A DNA stretch of 64,000 nucleotides, taken from an uncultured Dysgonomonas sp. Lineage in GTDB: Bacteria; Bacteroidota; Bacteroidia; Bacteroidales; Dysgonomonadaceae. Below the pieces are notes generated by a model. That model was not told where the DNA came from and did not search any database. It saw nothing but the letters and a program-made list of their open reading frames with translations. Below are positions 52,546 to 61,764 of this stretch, in pieces. The translations under genes were made by a program, and so were the position numbers. Each line of letters starts with the position of its first letter. The stretch's first letter is position 1. The DNA lies in contig NZ_LT599032.1 of assembly GCF_900079725.1 (NCBI RefSeq), positions 4,398,054 to 4,462,053 on the forward strand, read 5' to 3'.

Positions 52546-54342
52546 ATGAAACTTGATAAAATATACAATAACCTCCTTGTCTGGAAAGCCAAGAATGTCA
52601 AGGAAAAACAATTGGTCATATTCGTAAGTTTCCTTATCGGAATATTTACGGCATTGGCTGCCTATATACTCAAAAGCCTTATACACCTAATACAACACGT
52701 TCTTACATCTCAATTTGTGACCGAAGGAGCTAATTATATATATCTGATAACTCCTGCTGTAGGTATCCTCATCGCCGGACTATTTGTGAAATACGTTGTA
52801 CGGGATGATATCAGCCATGGGGTAACAAAAATATTGTATGCTATCTCGCAACGCAAAAGTTTTATCAAACTTCATAATGTTTATACTTCCATTATAGCCA
52901 GTTCCATCACCATCGGATTCGGGGGATCGGTAGGAGCGGAGGCGCCTATTGTGCTTACCGGGTCGGCTATCGGGTCCAATCTCGGGCGATTGTTCAAGGT
53001 AGAACAAAGATATCTGATGCTGCTTATCGGTTGTGGCGCGGCAGGTGCTATCGCAGGTATTTTCAAAGCTCCTATTGCCGGACTTGTGTTTGTTGTGGAA
53101 GTACTATTGCTCGATCTTACGACCTTTACCGTATTACCGCTTCTGGTAACATCTGTGACCGCAGCCACGCTTTCTTACCTAACTATGGGAACTAAGGCTA
53201 TGTTCAGCTATGCACATACCGATGTGTTTATTCTGGAGCGTATCCCTATGGTTATCCTGCTCGGTATATTTTGTGGCGTGGTGTCGCTCTATTTTACTCG
53301 TGCCATGAACTGGATAGAAGATATATTCAGGAAACTTAGCTATTGGCAGAAATACGGACTCGGTGCAACTGTGCTGAGTATACTTATATTCCTTATGCCT
53401 CCGCTTTATGGCGAAGGATATGATACGATAAATGCATTGATCAGCGGCAACAGGGAATATGGTGCATTACTCGACAACAGTTTATTCTTTCAGTTTAAAG
53501 ACTTCCGCTGGACAATAATTCTCTTTCTAGGTGGGGTTTTATTGATGAAAGTATTTGCTTCCAGCTCTACAAACGGAGCCGGAGGTACGGGGGGGATATT
53601 CGCTCCGTCGCTGTTTCTTGGCTGTATCGCCGGATTTATATTTGCGTACGCAGCTAACCATTCTGAATTCAGCCAATATTTGCCTCTATTGCCGGAAGAA
53701 AATTTTGCTCTGATGGGAATGGCCGGAGTAATGGCCGGAGTGATGCATGCGCCATTGACCGGAACGTTTCTGATTGCAGAGCTGACGGGTGGATATGAGT
53801 TGCTTTTGCCACTGATGATAGTCTCCATCTGTTCTTATGCTTTTATCAAGATATTTGAGCCTCACAGTATTTATTCGATGCGTCTGGCCAAAAAGGGAGA
53901 ATTACTCACCCACCATAAAGATAAAGCCGTATTAACTCTGATGAATATCAATCGGTTGATAGAAACTAATTTTCAAACTGTACACCCTGATATGACATTG
54001 GGTGAGATGGTGAAAGTAATATCGAGTTCGTCACGTAATGTATTTCCTGTGGTGGACGACAGAAGCCGTTTCTTAGGTATTGTGCTGATAGATAATATCA
54101 GGAATATAATGTTTCGTCCCGAATTATATAACCGCTTCAAGATTTCTCGTGTTATGACTTCTCCTCCTGCTATTATTGTAGTGGGTATGACAATGGAACG
54201 TATAATGAAGCTGTTTGATGAAACCAAGGCATGGAATCTGCCAGTGGTAGATGAAAATGATGTATATCTCGGATTTATTTCGAAATCGAATATACTGGAT
54301 GTTTACAGGGAGGTACTGGTCGATAACTTTGCCGAAGACTAA
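52546..54342 (+). CDS. ClC-family chloride channel/transporter with CBS domains
   Basis: The 598-residue protein has a ClC membrane domain (~20-440): the GFGGSVGAEAPIVLTGSAIGSNLGR selectivity segment keeps the Glu that acts as gate or proton site (here GAEAP rather than GREGP), and GAGGTGGIFAPSLFLG with GMAGVMAGVMHAPLTG lies further on. Two C-terminal CBS domains follow (~460-590, FPVVDDRSRFLGIVLI and LPVVDENDVYLGFIS), which may bind nucleotides. A TACTTTTG -7 box is near 52514. Confidence 0.93.
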   Translation: MKLDKIYNNLLVWKAKNVKEKQLVIFVSFLIGIFTALAAYILKSLIHLIQHVLTSQFVTEGANYIYLITPAVGILIAGLFVKYVVRDDISHGVTKILYAISQRKSFIKLHNVYTSIIASSITIGFGGSVGAEAPIVLTGSAIGSNLGRLFKVEQRYLMLLIGCGAAGAIAGIFKAPIAGLVFVVEVLLLDLTTFTVLPLLVTSVTAATLSYLTMGTKAMFSYAHTDVFILERIPMVILLGIFCGVVSLYFTRAMNWIEDIFRKLSYWQKYGLGATVLSILIFLMPPLYGEGYDTINALISGNREYGALLDNSLFFQFKDFRWTIILFLGGVLLMKVFASSSTNGAGGTGGIFAPSLFLGCIAGFIFAYAANHSEFSQYLPLLPEENFALMGMAGVMAGVMHAPLTGTFLIAELTGGYELLLPLMIVSICSYAFIKIFEPHSIYSMRLAKKGELLTHHKDKAVLTLMNINRLIETNFQTVHPDMTLGEMVKVISSSSRNVFPVVDDRSRFLGIVLIDNIRNIMFRPELYNRFKISRVMTSPPAIIVVGMTMERIMKLFDETKAWNLPVVDENDVYLGFISKSNILDVYREVLVDNFAED

Positions 54343-54459
54343 AATGTCCGGTCTGTGATTTTTGCTTGCTTTTTAATCAAAATTATGAAAAGATAAAAAA
54401 TATGTGTCCTATACTTTTTTATCTTTGCGAAAGAATAAACCTATTAACAGTAAGTATTT

Positions 54460-54672
54460 ATGAAAATCTTTATCGGTATATTATCTGCTGTTATAATTCT
54501 TACGGGGGCCACCCTTACCGTATTGGCCCTGTGGGATATCCAGCCTATTTCGCTAAGTATAATTTTACGTTCGGGGGCAACTATTGCCATTGTATGTGTT
54601 ACTTTTTTTGTACTGTGGCTTATACGCGTATTGTTTTTCAAGAAAGATTTATTCAATAATAAGGGAAAATAA
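54460..54672 (+). CDS. small membrane protein of two helices, unknown function
   Basis: The 70-residue protein has two hydrophobic helices (MKIFIGILSAVIILTGATLTVLAL and SGATIAIVCVTFFVLWLIRVLFF) and a basic tail (KKDLFNNKGK). A TATCTTTG -7 box lies at 54420-54427, 32 bases before the start, which supports expression. It stands between clC and fmt. No family is recognised. Confidence 0.6.
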   Translation: MKIFIGILSAVIILTGATLTVLALWDIQPISLSIILRSGATIAIVCVTFFVLWLIRVLFFKKDLFNNKGK

Positions 54673-54818
54673 GATACTAGGCCAGTTTCGTTCTTTTATA
54701 GGCAGAATTACAATAGAAAGTTTCGGCTCTGAATTTCATTCGGTAGTTTAAAAGATAAAACATATACAATCTTCCGCTAAGGTACTAAGTGCAAAGGATA
54801 ACTTTGTATTCATGTGTC

Positions 54819-54850
54819 TTTGCGGGAGATTTGTTTTTTCGTTACTTTTG
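54819..54850 (+). promoter_or_regulatory. promoter of fmt
   Basis: TTTG at 54819-54822 and TACTTTTG at 54843-54850, spaced by 20 bases. The fmt ATG is 23 bases further on. Confidence 0.6.
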
Positions 54851-54873
54851 TTGAGAAGAAATCAAAATCACAG

Positions 54874-55845
54874 ATGAATAAAAAAGACTTACGAATCGTT
54901 TTCATGGGTACTCCCGATTTTGCTGTGGAAAGCCTGCGAGTTCTTGTCGAAAACGGATATAATGTAGTGGGTGTAATCACTATGCCCGATAAGCCCGGAG
55001 GACGGGGACACAAGATACAATATTCGGCGGTGAAGAAATACGCCCTTGAACATGATTTGCCTTTACTGCAACCCGAAAAGCTGAAAGATGAAGTTTTTCT
55101 GAACGATCTGAAAGCATGGAATGCCGATCTGCAAATTGTGGTAGCTTTCCGTATGCTTCCCGAAGTGGTCTGGGATATGCCGCGCCTGGGCACTTTCAAC
55201 TTGCATGGATCGCTGCTTCCGCAATACCGGGGTGCTGCACCTATCAACTGGGCGATAATCAATGGCGAAAAGGAAACCGGAGTGACTACCTTCTTTCTCA
55301 CACACGAAATAGATACCGGTAAGATAATCCTTAGCCAAAAGCTGAAAATAGGGGAGGAGGATAATGCAGGTAAAATCCATGATGAGTTGATGCAGATTGG
55401 AGCACAATTGGTTCGTCGTACTGTAGACCTGATACTCGAAGATAAAGTAGATGCAGTGGCACAGGAGCAGTTATTTGTCAATGAAAGTGAACTAAAGGCC
55501 GCTCCAAAAATATTCAAAGAAACTTGCCGGATAGACTGGAATAAACCTGTGGATGAAATATATAATCTTATACGGGGATTGTCGCCTTATCCTGCCGCAT
55601 GGACAAAGCTGCGCGAGGAAGGAAAAGAAGTGCAGACAGTGAAAATATATGTATCTGAAAAGGTAAAAAGCGCGGGACAATCTCTAGCTGGTAATCTCCG
55701 GACAGATAATAAATCATACCTTCATATTGCTTGTTCCGACGGATACATCAATGTTACAGAAATACAATTTCCGGGTAAGAGGGCTATGAAAACAGAAGAG
55801 TTGCTTAGGGGATATAAGTTTGGTGAGAATGCACATTTTATGTAA
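54874..55845 (+). CDS. fmt: methionyl-tRNA formyltransferase
   Basis: ATG 54874 (MNKKDLRIVFMGTPDFA) gives 323 residues; the longer frame from 54814 includes the promoter. The formyltransferase signature FNLHGSLLPQYRGAAPINWAI is present with catalytic Asn/His, as is the C-terminal Fmt domain (~210-320, IYNLIRGLSPYPAAWT). It formylates the initiator Met-tRNA with 10-formyl-THF. Single-gene unit. Confidence 0.95.
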   Translation: MNKKDLRIVFMGTPDFAVESLRVLVENGYNVVGVITMPDKPGGRGHKIQYSAVKKYALEHDLPLLQPEKLKDEVFLNDLKAWNADLQIVVAFRMLPEVVWDMPRLGTFNLHGSLLPQYRGAAPINWAIINGEKETGVTTFFLTHEIDTGKIILSQKLKIGEEDNAGKIHDELMQIGAQLVRRTVDLILEDKVDAVAQEQLFVNESELKAAPKIFKETCRIDWNKPVDEIYNLIRGLSPYPAAWTKLREEGKEVQTVKIYVSEKVKSAGQSLAGNLRTDNKSYLHIACSDGYINVTEIQFPGKRAMKTEELLRGYKFGENAHFM

Positions 55846-56079
55846 TATTTTATCTATATCTCAGATTGAAAGAATACTTTCGGATAAGAAAAGTAGCAAG
55901 ATTGTAAAGTATGAAAAATGTGTTACATCTGTTACCTTTTAACAGTATATTGTGAATTAAGGTTAAATTAATAAGGAATTCAGAGGGTATGCTGTTAAAG
56001 GCATAAGGAGAAAGAATATAAATGTAACCTTTGTCCCTTTTTTCAGAAAAATATAAAAGACACAAAATAAGGTCAGATT
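55846..56079. other. intergenic region with a dispersed repeat motif
   Basis: GTTACATCTGTTACCTTTTAAC at 55921-55942 belongs to the same paired GTTAC motif family found at 3.1, 38.7-38.9 and 57.5 kb. No ORF. Confidence 0.5.
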
Positions 56080-57453
56080 ATGAATAATCAGTTAGAGAGG
56101 CTTATTTCGGAATACAGGAGTTTACAACCTTTCAACGAAGATTGTAAGAAAAAACTCGAAAGGAAGTTTAGATTGGAATTTAATTATAACTCCAACCATC
56201 TTGAAGGTAATACGCTTACCTATGGGGAAACTGAATTGCTGTTACTTTTCGATCAGACTAAAGGTAATCATGAATTACGTGAGCTTGAAGAAATGAAAGC
56301 ACATGATGTTGCCCTGATGATGATAAAATCAGAAGCTGCGGAGAAAGATAAGCCACTAACAGAGAAATTTATAAAAGACCTGAATCAAACCATCCTCGTG
56401 CGCAATTTTTGGAAAGATGCTATAACTCCGGACGGACAATCTACACGGAGAGAAATACAAGTAGGAGAATATAAGAAATATCCGAATAGCGTTATTCAGT
56501 CGAACGGCGAAATATTTGAATATGCTTCACCGCAGGAAACACCGATGCTAATGGGTGATTTGGTAAAATGGTATAATGAAGAAGCGGAGAAAAAAGAGTT
56601 CAGTCCTGTGGAATTGGCTGCTATACTTCATTATCGTTATATCCGTATTCATCCATTCGATGATGGTAATGGTCGTGTTGCTCGTCTATTGGTTAACTAT
56701 GTATTGTACAAGAATGATTTACCTCCTATAATTATAAAAACGGCTGAGAAAAGAGAATATTTGCGTGCGTTGCAACAGGCGGATGCCGGTGATTTGCGTG
56801 CTTTTGTCAATTATATGATGCAGCAGTCGGCCTGGAGTTTAGATTTATCTGTCAAGGCTGCAAAGGGAGAACAGATAGAGGAGCAGGATGATTGGGAAAA
56901 GCAATTGAGTTTGTTGAAGAAGGGATTGGGGGATAAAAAAGGTGATGTTGTAAAGAAGTCAGAGGAGAGTGTAAAAGCAGTATTTGAAAATGTTATAGAA
57001 CCGTTTTCTAATAAGTTAGACAAGAAACTATCTCAATTTGATAGTCTTTTTATGGAGTGTTCTCTTGCTTTACAATGGAATGATACTGAATATAAATATT
57101 TCGACTCATTCGCAGTTGCATTAGATTATATATATGAAGTATTTGATATGCTCAATGATTCTGCTAATTATACAAATACAGAACAATTAAGTGTTTTTTA
57201 TATTTTCTCAAAATATAGAAAGCCGTATAGAGAATTTATAATTAGCTCTTTGCTTATTAAATTTACCTTTAATAAGAATGCATATGGAGTTTCTTTTAAA
57301 GACTCTGAATATGGAATTTCGTATAGTGATATGCCACCAATAACAAAAATCTATTCCGATTTTCTTACGACTGAAGAAATGGATAAAATCACATCCGATA
57401 TAGGAAAAGTACTTTTCTTAAAAATAGAAAATATAGTCAATTTAAAAACTTAA
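56080..57453 (+). CDS. Fic-domain AMP-transferase with N-terminal inhibitory helix
   Basis: The 457-residue protein has the Fic core motif HPFDDGNGR at residues 191-199, whose His acts as base in transferring AMP (or another phosphoryl-containing group) to a hydroxyl of a target protein. An (S/T)xxxE(G/N) inhibitory motif, SNHLEGN at ~38-44, lies N-terminal, so it is a class II, self-inhibited Fic. A C-terminal extension of ~220 residues includes a coiled region (~270-320) and a unique tail. No antitoxin gene is adjacent, consistent with built-in inhibition. Targets unknown. Confidence 0.9.
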   Translation: MNNQLERLISEYRSLQPFNEDCKKKLERKFRLEFNYNSNHLEGNTLTYGETELLLLFDQTKGNHELRELEEMKAHDVALMMIKSEAAEKDKPLTEKFIKDLNQTILVRNFWKDAITPDGQSTRREIQVGEYKKYPNSVIQSNGEIFEYASPQETPMLMGDLVKWYNEEAEKKEFSPVELAAILHYRYIRIHPFDDGNGRVARLLVNYVLYKNDLPPIIIKTAEKREYLRALQQADAGDLRAFVNYMMQQSAWSLDLSVKAAKGEQIEEQDDWEKQLSLLKKGLGDKKGDVVKKSEESVKAVFENVIEPFSNKLDKKLSQFDSLFMECSLALQWNDTEYKYFDSFAVALDYIYEVFDMLNDSANYTNTEQLSVFYIFSKYRKPYREFIISSLLIKFTFNKNAYGVSFKDSEYGISYSDMPPITKIYSDFLTTEEMDKITSDIGKVLFLKIENIVNLKT

Positions 57454-57478
57454 AAAGTAATACTACAAAAATTAGAAA

Positions 57479-57512
57479 AATGTGTAACCTTTGTTACCTT
57501 TTAACAATATAA
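57479..57512 (+). repeat. dispersed GTAAC/GTTAC motif before aroB
   Basis: TGTGTAACCTTTGTTACCTTTTAACAAT-type sequence, related to that at 55.9 kb. It lies directly before the aroB start and may carry promoter function. Confidence 0.45.
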
Positions 57513-57517
57513 GAACA

Positions 57518-58573
57518 ATGCAAAAAGTAATAAAATCTTCGGAACTGAATAAAGACCTCGCCTATATCCTTAGTCAACTGGCTTTTGATAAGCTGTTTAT
57601 CCTGACAGACGAAAACACGGAAAAGCTATGCTATCCACTGGTGAAGGATAATGAGCAGGTGGCACGGGCGGGCAAGATAATAATAAAGGCAGGAGACAAT
57701 AATAAGAATATAGAGTCCCTGTCGTCGATATGGAAATATCTTTCAGAGAACGGGGCAACACGCCACTCACTGCTTATCAATCTGGGAGGAGGTATGCTCA
57801 CCGATATAGGGGGATTTGCTGCTGCAAGTTTCAAACGCGGGATAAAGTGCATTAATATACCTACCACCCTGCTCGGAGCTGTGGATGCGGCAGTAGGAGG
57901 AAAGACCGGAATCAACTTCAACGGATTGAAAAACGAAATAGGAGCTTTTGCCCCCGCCGAGACGGTTTTAATCGACTCTGTGTTTTTCCGCAGCCTCGAT
58001 CATCAGAATTTCCTGTCGGGCTATGCCGAAATGGTTAAGCACGGGCTTATAGACAGTGATAAGGAATGGAAAGCGACTTTGTCTTTCGATACAGAAGAAA
58101 TAGATTATGATAAACTGAAACAGCTGGTTGTGGATTCGGTTGCAGTAAAGGAGCGTATCGTAGAAGTAGACCCTTTCGAAAAAGGCATCCGTAAAGCACT
58201 GAATCTGGGGCATACTATCGGCCATGCATTCGAGAGCCTTTCTTATGAAATAGGCAGACCTGTGCAACACGGTTACGCTGTAGCGTGGGGTATTGTCTGT
58301 GAACTATACTTGTCGCAGAAACAGTGTGGTTTTCCTAAAGATAAGCTATACAAGACGGTTTACTTTATAAAGGATAATTATGAGGGGTTCTTTTTCGACT
58401 GCGACCATTACGAGCAGTTGTACGAGTATATGAAGCACGACAAGAAGAACGAATCGGACACGGTGAACTTCACCTTTCTGTCGGATGTGGGTAAAATAGA
58501 AATCAACCGAACCGCAACTAAAGAAGATATATTCGATTCGATTGATTTCTTAAGGGAAAGCGTGGGGCTTTGA
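57518..58573 (+). CDS. aroB: 3-dehydroquinate synthase
   Basis: ATG 57518 (MQKVIKSSELNKDL) is preferred over the longer frame from 57491, which runs through the repeat. The 351-residue protein has the NAD-binding LINLGGGMLTDIGGFAAASFKRG, GGKTGINFNGLKNEIGAF and the zinc-binding LNLGHTIGHAFE. It converts DAHP to 3-dehydroquinate, the second step of the shikimate pathway. It converges with the VOC-family gene, only 3 bases away. Confidence 0.93.
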   Translation: MQKVIKSSELNKDLAYILSQLAFDKLFILTDENTEKLCYPLVKDNEQVARAGKIIIKAGDNNKNIESLSSIWKYLSENGATRHSLLINLGGGMLTDIGGFAAASFKRGIKCINIPTTLLGAVDAAVGGKTGINFNGLKNEIGAFAPAETVLIDSVFFRSLDHQNFLSGYAEMVKHGLIDSDKEWKATLSFDTEEIDYDKLKQLVVDSVAVKERIVEVDPFEKGIRKALNLGHTIGHAFESLSYEIGRPVQHGYAVAWGIVCELYLSQKQCGFPKDKLYKTVYFIKDNYEGFFFDCDHYEQLYEYMKHDKKNESDTVNFTFLSDVGKIEINRTATKEDIFDSIDFLRESVGL

Positions 58574-58576
58574 TTA

Positions 58577-58957
58577 TCAAAGGATGACAGGTAATACTTC
58601 GATCCAGTAATCATCAGGGTCGTTGATGAAGTACAGCCCCATATTATGATTTTCGTAGCAGACGCATCCCATTTCGCGATGGAATTCCCGCACTTGGTCG
58701 TAATCTCCTTCTACACGGATGCATAGGTGGCTTTCGTTGTCTCCCAGTTCGTATGGTTGGGGATGGTCTCTAAGCCATGTCAGTTCGAGCGAGAACGAGC
58801 TGAAGCTGTCGCCCAGATATACAAGTATGAATGATCCGTCACCAGCTTCCTTACGCTTTATTTCTTTTAATCCGAGAGCTTTATGGTAGAAAGCTATACT
58901 CTTGTCGAGGTCGGTTACATTGATGTTGAAATGGTCAAATCTTCCTTTTATTTCCAT
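58577..58957 (-). CDS. VOC (glyoxalase/bleomycin-resistance fold) protein
   Basis: The 126-residue protein has two beta-alpha-beta-beta-beta units: HFNINVTDLDKSIAFYHKALGLKE and SHLCIRVEGDYDQVREFHREMG, ending with YFINDPDDYWIEVLPV. Metal-ligand positions (His near residue 9, Glu near the C-terminus) fit a lactoylglutathione lyase-like enzyme, but the substrate cannot be set. It overlaps no gene, and ends 3 bases from aroB in the opposite direction. Confidence 0.85.
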   Translation of the reverse strand: MEIKGRFDHFNINVTDLDKSIAFYHKALGLKEIKRKEAGDGSFILVYLGDSFSSFSLELTWLRDHPQPYELGDNESHLCIRVEGDYDQVREFHREMGCVCYENHNMGLYFINDPDDYWIEVLPVIL

Positions 58958-59002
58958 GACTATGCTGTTTTGTTGGTGAATGACAAAGATAACTCTATAA
59001 AT

Positions 59003-59725
59003 TTAAAACTCAATATCCTCACCCCGTTGTTGCCACTGGATTGCCTTACTTCCTTTTGCTGCAGCGTAAGGTGCAAAAGCTGAGGCCTTGTCGTACGCTT
59101 CGCCGAAATGCATGGGAGCAATACAGTTTGTTTGTATTGCATCTATAAATTGTTCAACCCCCTTCATATAGTCTTTACCCAAGCGTGGGTCGACAGGGAA
59201 CATCGCCATATCAATATGCTTTACATTGGCGGCAAGCAAATTCAGTTCATCTTGATAGAAGGCTTCGGCTTCCCGTATCTCATCTTTGGTCGACTCTTCA
59301 TTCCAGTGCCAGTTGTTAAGGTCTCCGGCATGAAATATGGTCTTATCTTTAATATGAATGAGATACGACACACCCAAGTCGGTGGAACCGAAAGCCCGGA
59401 TAATGATATTATGATCTTTATATACTTCCAGCTTGTCGAGGTATATAGCGTCATCTTCTTTGGCCATTTGATTGTTTAGGATGTCTTTCGAAAAGATGTA
59501 TGTGATATCCTTTTTTATATCTTTCCATTTCAGTATATCGGGGTTGAAATGGTCGGCATGTGAATGGGTGCATAGAACATAAAGCCTGCCTTTATTTTTC
59601 AGGAGCTTTTTATGTACGATGCCTTCCCGAAGATTGTCATCGGAGTCTTTATAATAGTCTATAATAACCGTAAGGTCTTTTGCCTCAATAGCATAACCGC
59701 TATGGTAAATGTATGTGAGCTTCAT
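59003..59725 (-). CDS. metallo-beta-lactamase-fold hydrolase
   Basis: The 240-residue protein has the metal-binding THSHADHF motif (~53-60), a later His in FHAGDLNNWHW and MHFGEAYDKAS near the C-terminus. The N-terminus MKLTYIYHSGYAIEAKDLTVIIDYY fits the UlaG/RomA-like branch of the superfamily. A hydrolase of unknown substrate in the cytoplasm. It lies 45 bases upstream of the VOC gene on the same strand and may be co-transcribed with it. Confidence 0.85.
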   Translation of the reverse strand: MKLTYIYHSGYAIEAKDLTVIIDYYKDSDDNLREGIVHKKLLKNKGRLYVLCTHSHADHFNPDILKWKDIKKDITYIFSKDILNNQMAKEDDAIYLDKLEVYKDHNIIIRAFGSTDLGVSYLIHIKDKTIFHAGDLNNWHWNEESTKDEIREAEAFYQDELNLLAANVKHIDMAMFPVDPRLGKDYMKGVEQFIDAIQTNCIAPMHFGEAYDKASAFAPYAAAKGSKAIQWQQRGEDIEF

Positions 59726-59813
59726 TTTCTTTCTAATATATAATTGGTACCTGCCTTTCTAACAATATACTCGTCATATAGTTCTGGCAGCCAGTTTGAA
59801 GTTTCGACTAGGT

Positions 59814-61265
59814 TCAGGGTTTATTCAGTTTACTATGCTTTATTCCGTATGCGAAGTAGATAACAAAACCTATCAGCATCCATACGATCAATCTTAGCCA
59901 TGTATCTAATGGCAAGGCAACCATTTGAGACAGGCAAATCAAAGCACCCAGTATTGGAACTAAAGGTACCCATGGCGTTTTGAATGGGCGGTTAACATCC
60001 GGACGGGTCTTGCGTAGTATCACAATGGAAATACATACAAGCGTAAATGCCATCAATGTTCCGATAGAGACTAGTTCTCCAAGTATATTGATTGGGAGTA
60101 AACCAGCAATAAGGCCTACAGCTATACTTGTTACAATGGTCGAATAATGGGGGGTATTGAATCTAGTATGCACTTTAGAGAAGAACTTAGGTAGCAGTCC
60201 GTCCCTCGATATTGTATAAAAGATGCGTGATTGGGCTAACATCATTACTAATATAACCGAGCTTAAGCCGGCAATTGCTCCTATTTTGATAGGCATTCGT
60301 AGCCAATGGAGACCATCGCTTCCTTTATCTATAGCCAATGCAATAGGCGCAGGCACACTTAGTTCGGAGTAGTGTGCTATTCCTGTTAAAACGGCTGTCA
60401 CCGCAATATACAGGATTGTACAGATAAGTAGGGAGATCAGTATACCTTTCGGCATATCCTTCTGAGGATTCTTTGCCTCTTGTGCAGTCGTGGATACGGC
60501 ATCGAACCCGATATATGCAAAAAATATGACAGCTGCCCCGCGAAAAATACCGCTCCAGCCGAAATGTCCGAATTCACCTGTATTTTGAGGAATGTACGGT
60601 GACCAGTTACTGGTGTCTATATATGATAATCCGAAGCCGATGAAGAGTAGGATGACGACGACCTTTACCACAACTATTATATTATTTAATGTAGCGGACT
60701 GGCTTATACCTCTTATGAGCAATACCGACATGACGGCAACAATAAACATTGCAGGGAAGTTAATTATACTACCCGTTGCAAACCATCCATCGGCGCTGGT
60801 GTGGTCGAAAGGTGCCATGCGCAGATTCAGGGGGATGTGTATTCCGAAGTCGTCAAGGAAACTGACAAAATATCCTGACCAGCCCACAGCTACAGTTCCT
60901 GCGGTGAACAGATATTCCAGAATCAAGTCCCAGCCTATGAACCATGCGAAAAATTCGCCTAATGTAGAATAGCTGTATGAATACGCGCTGCCTGCTACCG
61001 GTATCATAGAGGCAAATTCAGCGTAGCACAGTCCGGCCATAGCACAGCCCAAAGCAGAAATAATAAAAGATATGGTAAGGGCTGGTCCTGCATAATTAGC
61101 GGCAGCTGTTCCCGTGAGAACAAAAATACCTGTACCTATAATTGCTCCTATGCCTAATGCTATAAGATGCCCGGTAGTCAAGGTTCTTTTCAACCCGTCT
61201 TTCTCCTGGAAAGAATCCTGTAGTAAGGTTGTTATATCTTTTTTTCGGAATAACTGATGTTTCAT
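59814..61265 (-). CDS. APC-family amino acid permease
   Basis: The 483-residue protein has about twelve membrane helices. The APC signature near the N-terminus reads GHLIALGIGAIIGTGIFVLTGTAAANYAGPALTISFIISALGCAMAGLCYAEFASMIPVAGSAYSYSY when taken in parts (the glycine-rich helix 1 GIGAIIGTGIFV is the substrate site). FFAYIGFDAVSTTAQEAKNPQKDMP marks helix 6. It resembles the YfnA/cationic amino acid transporter branch. Substrate is unknown. Single-gene unit. Confidence 0.92.
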   Translation of the reverse strand: MKHQLFRKKDITTLLQDSFQEKDGLKRTLTTGHLIALGIGAIIGTGIFVLTGTAAANYAGPALTISFIISALGCAMAGLCYAEFASMIPVAGSAYSYSYSTLGEFFAWFIGWDLILEYLFTAGTVAVGWSGYFVSFLDDFGIHIPLNLRMAPFDHTSADGWFATGSIINFPAMFIVAVMSVLLIRGISQSATLNNIIVVVKVVVILLFIGFGLSYIDTSNWSPYIPQNTGEFGHFGWSGIFRGAAVIFFAYIGFDAVSTTAQEAKNPQKDMPKGILISLLICTILYIAVTAVLTGIAHYSELSVPAPIALAIDKGSDGLHWLRMPIKIGAIAGLSSVILVMMLAQSRIFYTISRDGLLPKFFSKVHTRFNTPHYSTIVTSIAVGLIAGLLPINILGELVSIGTLMAFTLVCISIVILRKTRPDVNRPFKTPWVPLVPILGALICLSQMVALPLDTWLRLIVWMLIGFVIYFAYGIKHSKLNKP

Positions 61266-61764
61266 AGATTTTTTACATATTTTGTTTTCAAAAATAATAC
61301 TTTTTGAAATATAAATCGTTCTTTTTGTTTCAAAATGATTGCTAGTGGATTGCGTTATTGATAAAAATGTTTTTTTTGATCATTTGAAGATATATTGTTT
61401 CAGTATATGCCGGGTTTTTATAATCTAAAACATGTTGTAAAACATATTCTGATTCTGGGTTATTTATTTTTGTGGTTAATGTATTTTTATTCAGATTTTT
61501 ATGTGCTGTTTGACTAGGTGTGTGTTCGCACACATGTTTTGAAGTTAGGTTATATATTAGTTATTTTGTTAAAGTTTTATCAAAGAACCTATTAATTTAA
61601 GAAATTCGATATCTAATTCACCCGTATAATGTCCATTCTATTTAAACGGAAATAAATATAAGAGATATAGTGTCGCTAATCTATGTTTCAGTATATCAGG
61701 TGTATATGTTCAGATAATCAGATGTGCGATTTTTTACTCTAATTTAAACTCAAAATACTAAATC
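61266..61764. other. intergenic region between divergent permease and oxidoreductase genes
   Basis: About 500 AT-rich bases with no ORF. A tight hairpin TGTGTG-TTCG-CACACA (61519-61534), with a UUCG tetraloop, is followed by TGTTTT. It could end a short transcript or cap one. No clear promoter pair is placed. Confidence 0.45.

Noticed and set aside
54810-55517. A 235-residue reverse frame opposite fmt
   Set aside because: Long but antisense to fmt, Ser/Arg-rich as expected of a shadow.
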